DNA of 6,124 nucleotides from Deltaproteobacteria bacterium RIFOXYA12_FULL_61_11 (lineage in GTDB: Bacteria > Bdellovibrionota_F > JAHFAK01 > YA12-FULL-61-11), in assembly GCA_001799195.1 (NCBI GenBank), contig MGSU01000264.1, positions 1 through 6,124 of the forward strand, written 5' to 3'. Positions 1 through 5,778 of this stretch are shown here, piece by piece (the stretch's first letter is position 1; every line of letters starts with the position of its first letter). The position numbers and the translations under genes were made by a program. The notes beneath the pieces were generated by a model, which saw nothing but the letters and a program-made list of their open reading frames with translations, did no database searches and was not told where the DNA came from.

Positions 1-117
1 GTGTCCGGCAGTGGAACCGACTGCTTTGGCTACCAACAGCGGCGCGTAGTCCAAGGCGCCGATCCCGCGACGCACCGCTCCCATTCTCGTCAGTACGTCG
101 TCGAGTTCCCGCGTCAT
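1..117 (-). CDS. 5' end of an unidentified divergent gene (3' part outside window)
   Basis: An open minus-strand frame begins with ATG at 117-115 and stays open for 39 codons to the window edge, reading M-T-R-E-L-D-D-V-L-T-R-M-G-A-V-R-R-G and ending in G-S-T-A-G-H. The start is preceded on its own strand by GAGGAG and GGAG, giving plausible Shine-Dalgarno pairing. Its codons look coding, whereas the plus-strand reading of the same bases gives an Arg/Ser/Pro-rich sequence typical of antisense. I do not recognise the family. The visible part is a charged, probably helical N-terminus with no signal peptide. It is divergent from the CARF-like/PIN cassette and shares its 135-bp upstream region, so it could be functionally linked, but this is inference only. 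It could also be a neighbour unrelated to the cassette. Confidence 0.5.
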   Translation of the reverse strand, partial: MTRELDDVLTRMGAVRRGIGALDYAPLLVAKAVGSTAGH

Positions 118-252
118 CGTCTCCGCTCCTCACCTCTGCCCACGTCCTTGCCGAACCGCACGAGGGTATCACATTCCACGCATCGGGGGAACCGGTTGCA
201 AAGCGACGGGGCCTCCACTATGATCGGCGCGTTGCACGAGCCCGAGGCCGTC
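118..252. promoter_or_regulatory. Shared divergent intergenic region
   Basis: These 135 bases separate the start of the minus-strand partial gene from the start of the plus-strand sensor gene, so they must carry the control signals of both. A clear plus-strand promoter lies in the right half. The -35 hexamer TTGCAA at 196-201 is its own reverse complement, so it could serve a minus-strand promoter too, with TGGAAT (plus positions 178-173) 17 nt away. That minus-strand match is weak and speculative. ACCGGT at 191-196 is a further 6-bp palindrome abutting the -35 hexamer. Confidence 0.5.
196..224 (+). promoter_or_regulatory. Sigma70-like promoter of the CARF-like/PIN cassette
   Basis: TTGCAA at 196-201 matches four of six bases of the -35 consensus. 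TATGAT at 219-224 matches five of six bases of the -10 consensus. The spacer is exactly 17 nt, the optimum. Transcription would begin near 231, leaving a leader of about 22 nt that contains GAGG (244-247), 5 nt before the ATG at 253. Because the -10 box covers the in-frame upstream ATG at 220, the promoter itself argues that translation starts at 253. This was found by eye, not by a scored search. Confidence 0.6.
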
Positions 253-735
253 ATGAAATCCCTGATCACCATCACCGGCTCGCGCTACGACGCGACCGTG
301 AATAGTTGCTACGCCATCCTCAAGCGCTGCGGCTGGACCCCCGACGTGGTCGAGGTCTTCCACCCCCAACAGGCGCCCTTCCCCGAGCATGCCCGCAAGG
401 CCGCGGAGGCCCTCTCCGTCATCCTCGAGGACTATCACGGACATCGCGGCTACAAGGTCAACCTGCATCCCTTCGAAGAAACGGACTTGGTCTCGTACTC
501 GACTGCCATCGAGGGGATCATAAAAGAGAACTTCAACCAGCGCATCGAGACCGCGGTGGACATCACCTGCGGCCGCAAGGTCGTCTCCGGTGTGCTGCTC
601 AAAACCGCCTCCGTGCACCGCAACAAGATCTTGCACATCTTCTGCGTCTACGTGAAGGCCAAGGCCTACTTTGACCGCTGGTACCCGCTACGCCCGGCCA
701 ACAGTCAGGACGTGATGGACCTCATGACCTTCTGA
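253..735 (+). CDS. CARF-like single-domain sensor protein
   Basis: This is a 160-residue protein that I read as a Rossmann-type CARF domain without a fused effector. It opens with a hydrophobic strand and a Ser/Gly turn (L-I-T-I-T-G-S-R-Y-D, residues 4-13), as in the first nucleotide-binding loop of CARF domains. Late in the protein, A-V-D-I-T-C-G-R-K (101-109) followed by a helix (V-V-S-G-V-L-L-K-T-A) and a further strand (I-L-H-I-F-C-V-Y) resembles the D-[IL]-T-G-G-T/R-K signature of the DUF1887/Card1-like and related CARF groups. Such domains bind cyclic oligoadenylates made by type III CRISPR systems. Here the ligand is unknown. The ATG at 253 is chosen because GAGG lies 5 nt upstream and a promoter lies just before it. 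The longer in-frame extension to position 1 is antisense to another gene. No transmembrane segment or signal peptide is seen, so it is probably cytosolic. It is followed after 13 nt by a PIN-domain gene, suggesting an operon in which it senses and the partner cuts. The assignment rests on motif and fold impression, and another Rossmann-like protein is possible. Confidence 0.6.
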   Translation: MKSLITITGSRYDATVNSCYAILKRCGWTPDVVEVFHPQQAPFPEHARKAAEALSVILEDYHGHRGYKVNLHPFEETDLVSYSTAIEGIIKENFNQRIETAVDITCGRKVVSGVLLKTASVHRNKILHIFCVYVKAKAYFDRWYPLRPANSQDVMDLMTF

Positions 736-738
736 TGC

Positions 739-743
739 GGAGG
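739..743 (+). promoter_or_regulatory. Strong ribosome binding site deciding a GTG start
   Basis: A perfect GGAGG sits 5 nt before the GTG at 749-751 and begins 4 nt after the stop codon of the sensor gene. It fixes the otherwise ambiguous non-ATG start of the PIN gene and supports co-transcription of the pair. Confidence 0.75.
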
Positions 744-748
744 AACCC

Positions 749-1846
749 GTGGAACTGACCCTGTCCATCGCCGAACTGACCGCCGTGCTCAACGACCTCT
801 ACCACCAGGGGTACCCCTGCTTCTCGCTGCGTTATCCCCTCCTCGACCTGGACCTCGCCACCTTCGATCTCGACGCCGCCGACACCGTGGTCCGGCTGAC
901 CGACCGCGCCGAATACCAGCGCCGTTTCGAAGATCTGCGCTCCTGGTTCCAGGAACACGACGAGCGCTACGCCATCCGCGAGATCCCGGACTACACGGCC
1001 TACAAGACCTCGCTCCTCCAGGCCGGCCTGATCGGGTACCAGAACCTCGACAAGGTCAAGACCGAGCTGCTCGGCACCCTGACGCGCAACGTGCTCAAGG
1101 GCCACCCGGCCGCCTTCGTCGCCTTGGATACCAACATCTTGCGCGACCGCTTCTTCTCGACCTTCGTCGCCCAGGAAGCCGAACTCAAACGCAAGCCGCT
1201 CTCGTTCGCCCTGACCGACATCATCCGCGACGAGTTGGCCTTTACCTACAAGTACAACGAACGCGACCTCTCCGGCCTGCTCTCCCACCCCAATCTCACG
1301 CACCACCGGCATCTGGTCGAGCAGTTCTGGAACCAGAACAAGCTCAAGGACCGCCTGCAACGCCTCGGCCACCTCGAGTTCATCAAGATCCAGAGTTCGA
1401 TGAACTTCCACCTCTGCGGGCCGACGCAGGGGATGGACCCCGCGGCCAGCGCCGACATGCGCATCATCCAGAGCTACCAGAACTTCGCCACGACCTACCG
1501 GCACGTGCTGCTCCTCAGCCGCGACTTCGACTTCATCGCCATCTCCGAGGGCAGGCCCGGCATCGAGCCGCTCATGGCCGAGCTGCCTCGCGACGTGCTG
1601 CCGCGAGGGACCATCGGCTGGGAATCCTTGGGTGAACTGATCTACATCTGGGCCGTGGTCTTCGGCTGCGTCGAGCTGGTCGCAGCCGACAACCGCGTGC
1701 TGCGTTTCTTCGGCCTGTGGAAGGGCAAGGAACCCACCCACTGGAATGAAGAGCTCGTCGGCCTCGAGATTGACGGCCTCAACCTCTCCGCTGCCCTGCG
1801 CGACATCCACATCTGCCGGCGCCTGGGAGCGATCGGGGGGTTGTGA
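749..1846 (+). CDS. PIN-domain nuclease with unclassified flanking regions, partner of the CARF-like protein
   Basis: This is a 365-residue soluble protein with a GTG start set by GGAGG 5 nt upstream. Residues about 121-265 form a PIN-type domain. F-V-A-L-D-T-N-I (123-130) gives the first metal-binding aspartate D127. D-I-I-R-D-E-L-A (157-164) gives E162. A-A-S-A-D-M-R-I (232-239) gives D236. V-L-L-L-S-R-D-F-D-F (253-262) gives D259 and D261. All positions needed for a metal-dependent ribonuclease or nickase are therefore present. Free-standing VapC toxins are about 130-150 aa. This protein adds about 120 residues before and 100 after the domain, including a hydrophobic stretch near L-I-Y-I-W-A-V-V-F (297-305). 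I recognise neither flank, and they could bind the sensor or the substrate. No short antitoxin gene lies upstream. The preceding gene encodes a CARF-like protein, so I infer a ligand-controlled nuclease acting as a defence or stress effector. The PIN call is fairly firm; the regulation by the neighbour is inference. Confidence 0.7.
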   Translation: MELTLSIAELTAVLNDLYHQGYPCFSLRYPLLDLDLATFDLDAADTVVRLTDRAEYQRRFEDLRSWFQEHDERYAIREIPDYTAYKTSLLQAGLIGYQNLDKVKTELLGTLTRNVLKGHPAAFVALDTNILRDRFFSTFVAQEAELKRKPLSFALTDIIRDELAFTYKYNERDLSGLLSHPNLTHHRHLVEQFWNQNKLKDRLQRLGHLEFIKIQSSMNFHLCGPTQGMDPAASADMRIIQSYQNFATTYRHVLLLSRDFDFIAISEGRPGIEPLMAELPRDVLPRGTIGWESLGELIYIWAVVFGCVELVAADNRVLRFFGLWKGKEPTHWNEELVGLEIDGLNLSAALRDIHICRRLGAIGGL

Positions 1847-1850
1847 GGAT

Positions 1851-1895
1851 AGTGGCGCAGGTCAGGTCCTGACCTCACACCCCGGTCTCGCCACT
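1851..1895. repeat. Nested inverted repeat between convergent genes
   Basis: An outer pair of 7-bp arms, AGTGGCG (1851-1857) and CGCCACT (1889-1895), encloses a perfect 8-bp-arm palindrome, AGGTCAGG-T-CCTGACCT (1859-1875). It starts 5 nt after the stop of the PIN gene. As RNA it would fold from either strand; the inner stem would keep about six pairs with a 5-nt loop. Neither side carries a run of T, so it is not a canonical intrinsic terminator. It may still mark the 3' end of the cassette transcript or be a protein-binding site. Confidence 0.5.
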
Positions 1896-2006
1896 GCGTT
1901 CCCTCTCGAGGTCGAGCTGCACCGTGCCCTGGGGTTCGGTCAGCGTGTGGAAGTCGTACTGGTTGGGCAGGGCTTGGCGGGGACAGGGGCAACCCAGAAT
2001 CCTCAT
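1875..2006 (-). pseudogene. Small reading frame downstream of atpG, possibly a truncated gene remnant
   Basis: A 43-codon minus-strand frame starts with ATG at 2006-2004, overlapping the atpG stop as ATGA, and ends in TGA at 1877-1875 next to the nested palindrome. Its second half (Q-Y-D-F-H-T-L-T-E-P-Q-G-T-V-Q-L-D-L) uses almost only C- or G-ending codons and looks like genuine protein. The same frame stays open further upstream into the atpG tail. I do not recognise the sequence. The mix of coding-like bias with very short length suggests the 3' end of a gene whose 5' part was lost when the atp operon and the left block were joined. A translationally coupled small protein after atpG is the alternative. 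Confidence 0.35.
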
Positions 2007-2977
2007 TGTCTCGTGCCGTACCTGGGCCACTCGAGCAGATGGCCGTGCAGCAGGCACGGTTCCAGCCCTGGCCGTAACCTCGCGGCAGAGGCTGTGCTCT
2101 TCTCAACGCTCAACGCCTCGAAGCCGGAGACCACGTCGAACAGTTCTTCATCGATTCTGCTCTGACGCAAACGGTGAAAGTGCCCGTTGAGGTCCTCCAG
2201 CAACTCTTCGATGTTCTTGTCAGCGCGTTGCATCGCCGCCAAGCGACTCGCGTTTTCGCTTGCGAGAGACTCGGCGCACGCACGGAAAAGCGAGACGAAG
2301 AGATATTCTCGGATGAGCGCCCGCAAGGTCGCGGCACCGCTATCCATGACCTCGGGCAGGTTCTTCGCTGGCCAGGGACGTTCGGCCAACTCGCGTCGCC
2401 AGCTTTCGTCCAGCGGAAGAAGTCGCTGACCGATGGGCGAATAGATAGCGCCGACCGTGGGATGGTTGTAGAAGAGGTGGAGTTCGGTCACTTCGTCCAG
2501 ACCGTGGCGTGCCCCGCTCTCCACGAGGAGCTGCCCGATGAGGGGCGTGATGGCCTCAACGGAATTCGGCACGGTGAAGAGTCCCCCCGGGGTCAGCCCC
2601 GCATCCGTCAGGCGCGCGTGAACACGTTCACCCACGGCCCAGACCTTGGGTTTCGTCGGCAGAGCTGCCAGGGTCGTGAGCGCATGATCGGCCACCGCGT
2701 CGTTGAACCGCCCCACCAGTCCCTGGTCTGAGCCGAACACGACCGCGCCGCTCGCCGTCGCTCTCCTCCGTTCCGGCCTCAGCGGCTCCGACCCGTTTGC
2801 CCGCAAACAAGCGCTAAGCCCCAACTCCACGGTGCGGTAGTAGTCAGCCAAGGCGCGTACCGAATGCTCATATTGACCTATGCTCGAGGCAGCCACGGCC
2901 TTCATCGTCCGGACAACGGATTGAAGATCCCCGGCTCGGGTGATCGTTCGGCGTAGACTCGCCGTGGTGTCGCTCAT
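2003..2977 (-). CDS. atpG: N-ATPase subunit gamma
   Basis: AtpG is the central rotor shaft that couples c-ring rotation to the alpha/beta hexamer. The N-terminal helix has the family pattern ([16 protein letters not shown], 14-29). The globular Rossmann part carries [10 protein letters not shown] (83-92), matching the usual S-D-R-G-L-C-G-x-F-N. The C-terminal helix ends in [16 protein letters not shown] (274-289), which is normally the end of the protein. Here translation continues for 35 residues (290-324) of unrelated, low-information sequence, so the total of 324 aa exceeds the usual 285-300. The ATG overlaps the atpA stop as ATGA. AGGAG lies only 2 nt before the ATG, so coupling to atpA probably drives initiation. 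It is the last gene of the operon, as expected for N-ATPases. Confidence 0.93.
   Translation of the reverse strand: MSDTTASLRRTITRAGDLQSVVRTMKAVAASSIGQYEHSVRALADYYRTVELGLSACLRANGSEPLRPERRRATASGAVVFGSDQGLVGRFNDAVADHALTTLAALPTKPKVWAVGERVHARLTDAGLTPGGLFTVPNSVEAITPLIGQLLVESGARHGLDEVTELHLFYNHPTVGAIYSPIGQRLLPLDESWRRELAERPWPAKNLPEVMDSGAATLRALIREYLFVSLFRACAESLASENASRLAAMQRADKNIEELLEDLNGHFHRLRQSRIDEELFDVVSGFEALSVEKSTASAARLRPGLEPCLLHGHLLEWPRYGTRQ
2102..2116. repeat. 7-bp tandem duplication at the expected end of atpG
   Basis: TCAACGC occurs twice head to tail at 2103-2109 and 2110-2116 (plus strand), preceded by a C that extends the periodicity by one base. On the coding strand it reads GCGTTGA GCGTTGA and covers the codons for A-L-S-V-E, exactly where the conserved part of gamma ends and the unusual tail begins. 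Each unit contains an out-of-frame TGA. Confidence 0.6.
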
Positions 2978-4617
2978 GACTCCTGCCCAGGCGCTGGAGT
3001 GGTTACTGGTTCAGGCTCGGGCCTTCCCTTTGCTTGACCTCCCGTCTTGGGCTCTGGACCAGACTGAGGCTCGGTTGTGGCGTCGGGCTCGGCTTGGAAG
3101 CGAGCAAGAGCTTGGCGGGCGAGTTGGAGTATATGCTCACGATCTTCGTCGCTCAGCTTCTCGGCGCTAGCCAGGCGATCACGCACCTTTGCCGGGAGCT
3201 CGTTCGTTGCCTCGCGTACCGCGCGCTCCGCATCCGTCATCTCGTCGAGCGGCACGCGATCGAAGAGCTCCGCAATCAACGCCAGGAGGACCGCGATCTG
3301 CGCTGGCACGGAGATAGGTGCCAATTCCGGCTGTTTGAGACAGGCGCGAATGCGCCGTCCGTGTTCAATGATCTTGCGGGTGCCCTCATCCAGACGGGCG
3401 CCGAATCGGGAGAAGGTTTCGAGCTCCTCGAACTGCGCATAACCCAGTTTGAGGTCACCCGCCACCGCACGGTAGGCGGCCCGCTGCGCCTTGCCCCCGA
3501 CCCGAGAGACGGACTTCCCCACGTCGACCGCGGGCAGCACGCCCAATTCGAAGAGGGTCGGTGAGAGATATATCTGTCCATCCGTGATGGAAATCAAATT
3601 CGTCGGAATATAAGCGGCAATGTCCTGCGCTTCGGTTTCGATGATGGGCAGCGCGGTGAGTGAGCCGCCACCGAGCTCCTGGCGAAGGTGCGTCGCACGT
3701 TCGAGCAGCCGGGAGTGGATATAGAAGATGTCACCGGGAAACGCTTCGCGGCCAGGCGGGCGGCGCAGCAGGAGAGACAGCTCACGGTATGCTCGCGCGT
3801 GATGAGTCAGATCGTCGTAGACGATCAGGACATCTCGGCCGGCCTCCACGAATGCCTCCGCAATGGCAGTCGCTGCGTAGGGAGCGATGTAGGCAAGTCC
3901 CGGCGGGTCGTTACCCTCGGTCACGACGACGACGGTGTACTCCATCGCTCCTTTTTCCCTCAAGGTGGCCACGACCTTGGCGACCGCGGATGCTCGCTGG
4001 CCGATGGCACAATAAACGCACAACACAGCTTGATCGTGTTGGTTGAGAATGGTGTCAATCGCGATGGCGGTCTTGCCCGTCTGGCGATCGCCGAGAATCA
4101 ACTCGCGTTGCCCACGCCCCACGGGAATCAGTGCGTCGATGACCTTGAGACCGGTCTGTAGAGGCACCGTAACGGGTGCGCGGTCCATGATGGGAGCGGC
4201 AGGGCGTTCCACGGGCAGGCGCTCTCCGGACGCCACCGGCCCAGCGCCATCGAGTGGGCGACCGAGCGGATCGATAACTCGCCCCAACAGGCCATCGCCC
4301 ACGACAACGTCCATGACCCGCCCCGTCCGCCGGACTTCATCCCCCGTGTGCAGATGCCAGTATTCACCGAGCAGAATGACGCCAATCTCCTCCGCGTCCA
4401 CGTTGAACGCAATGCCGAGAACATCGCCGGGAAACGTCACCAATTCATCAAAACCGACGCCGGGAAGACCAGACACCTTGGCGATACCCGTGGCGACGCT
4501 GGTGATGATTCCCACCTCCCGTGGCCGGAGCTGTGGCGTGAAGACTTCGCGCACCTGGCGTATTCCGTCAAAAGCGCGGTCGAAGACATTCTGGAGGCTC
4601 ACCGGTTCCATGTTCAT
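2974..4617 (-). CDS. atpA: N-ATPase subunit alpha
   Basis: AtpA is the non-catalytic nucleotide-binding subunit of the alpha3-beta3 hexamer, 547 aa. Residues about 30-95 form the beta-barrel domain. The P-loop is G-D-R-Q-T-G-K-T (176-183). The Walker B strand is D-V-L-I-V-Y-D-D (262-269). The family signature [13 protein letters not shown] (362-374) contains the arginine finger R372, equivalent to E. coli alpha R376. The C-terminal helical domain follows. E. coli alpha is 513 aa; the excess here is a Pro/Glu/Gly/Thr-rich tail (about 510-547) that is probably disordered. The ATG at 4617 overlaps the atpF stop as ATGA. A second ATG two codons on (4611) is possible, and neither has a good Shine-Dalgarno, so initiation is probably coupled to atpF. 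The absence of an atpH (delta) gene before it and of atpD after atpG fits the N-ATPase order. Confidence 0.97.
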   Translation of the reverse strand: MNMEPVSLQNVFDRAFDGIRQVREVFTPQLRPREVGIITSVATGIAKVSGLPGVGFDELVTFPGDVLGIAFNVDAEEIGVILLGEYWHLHTGDEVRRTGRVMDVVVGDGLLGRVIDPLGRPLDGAGPVASGERLPVERPAAPIMDRAPVTVPLQTGLKVIDALIPVGRGQRELILGDRQTGKTAIAIDTILNQHDQAVLCVYCAIGQRASAVAKVVATLREKGAMEYTVVVVTEGNDPPGLAYIAPYAATAIAEAFVEAGRDVLIVYDDLTHHARAYRELSLLLRRPPGREAFPGDIFYIHSRLLERATHLRQELGGGSLTALPIIETEAQDIAAYIPTNLISITDGQIYLSPTLFELGVLPAVDVGKSVSRVGGKAQRAAYRAVAGDLKLGYAQFEELETFSRFGARLDEGTRKIIEHGRRIRACLKQPELAPISVPAQIAVLLALIAELFDRVPLDEMTDAERAVREATNELPAKVRDRLASAEKLSDEDREHILQLARQALARFQAEPDATTEPQSGPEPKTGGQAKGRPEPEPVTTPAPGQES

Positions 4618-5459
4618 GGGTGCACTGTTCCCAGCGTGGCCTCTTCAGGTGTCGGCTCGGCCTTGGTTCCAGCTTTCGATTCTCCCTTTACCTCGGGCCT
4701 ATCCTTCTCTTTCAGCAGCTCTCCGACGCCCTCTTCGAGCGACATCAGGTACTCCGCGATGCTCCAACCCACCTTCAGTCCCTTCGTGGTGAGCTCGATT
4801 CCGCTGATCAAGTCCGGCGCTGTCTCGAAGCATAGGTGGATGTCAGCCGAGAAGGTTTCGTTGATGGCCTTCTGTATTGCGGCACGCTGCTCGGCCGGCA
4901 GGTCGAACGCGCTGCGCACAAGTGCTGGGTCGGTCGCTGTCCTCAGTGCCTCGGCGAGGGTTTCTTTCGTGGGGCTTTCCAACTCTCGAACACGGCGGGT
5001 GAACACCTCGCTGAGGCGTTCCTCCAGTTTCACCCCGGCGAGCTCTGTCAGCGCCTTTCGCGCGATGGCGAACACCTCCTGCTGGGCCCGGTTACCGATC
5101 GCTTGGCTCAGGTTGTGCGCGTCGTTCCGCAACGTCTCTTTCCTCTTGCTGCTCAAGGCATCTGCCGCCTGTCGGGCCTCGTCGAGGAGCCGCTGCCGTT
5201 CTTCCTTCGCTTCATCCGTCGCTTGCCTGAGGATTGCGGCACGCTGCTCGTCGAGCTCTTCGTTCTTGTGCTGGTACTCGTCGCGTTCCTTTTTCGCCTC
5301 GGCCCTCTTGGCATCGGCGTCCGCGAGCTCCGAAGCAATGCGCTTCTCACGCTCATCGATGGCATGAAGGATGGGCTTGTAGAGGAAGCGCCCCATCAGG
5401 AACACCAGGATGAGGAAGTTGAGCGCTTGTGCACCAACGGTGAACCAATCGAAAAGCAT
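4614..5459 (-). CDS. atpF: N-ATPase subunit b with delta-like C-terminal region
   Basis: AtpF is the peripheral stalk that holds the alpha/beta hexamer still against the membrane stator, 281 aa versus about 156 in E. coli b. A single membrane helix lies at about 8-28 ([19 protein letters not shown], 12-30). It is followed by the F-L-Y-K-P-I motif typical of b and a long charged coiled coil (about 35-125). The part beyond about 130 is not b-like. [13 protein letters not shown] (211-223) resembles the C-terminal d-p-x-L-I-G-G-I segment of delta subunits, which explains why no separate delta gene is present. The last 35 residues are Lys/Glu/Pro-rich and probably disordered. The ATG is 3 nt after the atpE stop, with AGGAAGG 6 nt upstream inside atpE. 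This architecture matches what is reported for N-ATPases. Confidence 0.93.
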   Translation of the reverse strand: MLFDWFTVGAQALNFLILVFLMGRFLYKPILHAIDEREKRIASELADADAKRAEAKKERDEYQHKNEELDEQRAAILRQATDEAKEERQRLLDEARQAADALSSKRKETLRNDAHNLSQAIGNRAQQEVFAIARKALTELAGVKLEERLSEVFTRRVRELESPTKETLAEALRTATDPALVRSAFDLPAEQRAAIQKAINETFSADIHLCFETAPDLISGIELTTKGLKVGWSIAEYLMSLEEGVGELLKEKDRPEVKGESKAGTKAEPTPEEATLGTVHP

Positions 5460-5462
5460 GGC

Positions 5463-5744
5463 CTACCTTCCTGTCACTTGGGCGATGACGTGGTTCCAGA
5501 ACGGGTTGGCGAAGAGGAGAATCATCGAAACCACGAAGCAGTATATGGCCGTGGACTCGATCATCGCCAGGCCAACGAACAGGGTACGGGTGATGGTCGC
5601 GGAGGCGTCAGGCTGCTGGGCCAGCGAGTTCAGCGCCGTCGCGACAGCCCGGCCTTCCCCCAGTGCAGGCGCCATGGTGCCGAAGCCGGTGGTGATGCCG
5701 GCCATGACGATGGACGCCACCGCGATGATGGTCATGCTATCCAT
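5463..5744 (-). CDS. atpE: N-ATPase subunit c (rotor ring proteolipid)
   Basis: AtpE is a 93-residue hairpin of two membrane helices (about 5-28 and 53-80) joined by a polar loop with R32 and the conserved A-Q-Q-P-D (42-46). The ion-binding carboxylate is E63 in M-I-E-S-T-A-I-Y (61-68). S64, T65 and Y68 are the residues seen at sodium sites in E. coli-unlike c rings. The first helix has P-A-L-G-E-G-R-A (26-33), with E30 where sodium-binding rings such as Ilyobacter carry Gln, giving two carboxylates per site. The start at 5744 is supported by AAAGGAG with an 8-nt spacer (5753-5759); the internal ATG at codon 4 would be less well placed. Ion specificity cannot be read with certainty: N-ATPases were predicted to move sodium, but the Burkholderia pseudomallei ring was reported to be proton-specific. 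Confidence 0.96.
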   Translation of the reverse strand: MDSMTIIAVASIVMAGITTGFGTMAPALGEGRAVATALNSLAQQPDASATITRTLFVGLAMIESTAIYCFVVSMILLFANPFWNHVIAQVTGR

Positions 5745-5752
5745 AATCGTTG

Positions 5753-5759
5753 CTCCTTT
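5753..5759 (-). promoter_or_regulatory. Strong ribosome binding site of atpE
   Basis: AAAGGAG on the minus strand lies 8 nt before the atpE ATG, in the 34-nt gap after atpB. It is the best Shine-Dalgarno in the visible operon, which fits the need to make many more c subunits than any other subunit. Confidence 0.7.
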
Positions 5760-5778
5760 GGTTGTGATAGTTGCCGTT

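Noticed and set aside
1-252. N-terminal extension of the sensor gene to a GTG at position 1
   Set aside because: It is antisense to a better-supported minus-strand start, it is Arg/Ser/Pro-rich, and a promoter -10 box lies inside it at 219-224.
722-1810. 362-residue minus-strand open frame opposite the PIN gene
   Set aside because: It is a high-GC antisense shadow, rich in Val/Gly/Glu/Asp. The plus strand holds the PIN motifs and a strong ribosome binding site.
749-1846. Classical VapBC toxin-antitoxin pair
   Set aside because: The PIN protein is more than twice VapC size, and the upstream gene is a Rossmann-like protein, not a small DNA-binding antitoxin.
1642-2106. 154-residue minus-strand frame across the cassette end and atpG tail
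   Set aside because: It is Pro/Arg-rich without recognisable motifs, and it overlaps two better-supported frames. It runs on from the duplicated 7-mer only by lack of stops.
2585-2592. CCCCGGGG palindrome
   Set aside because: It is a chance short GC palindrome inside the conserved coding part of atpG.
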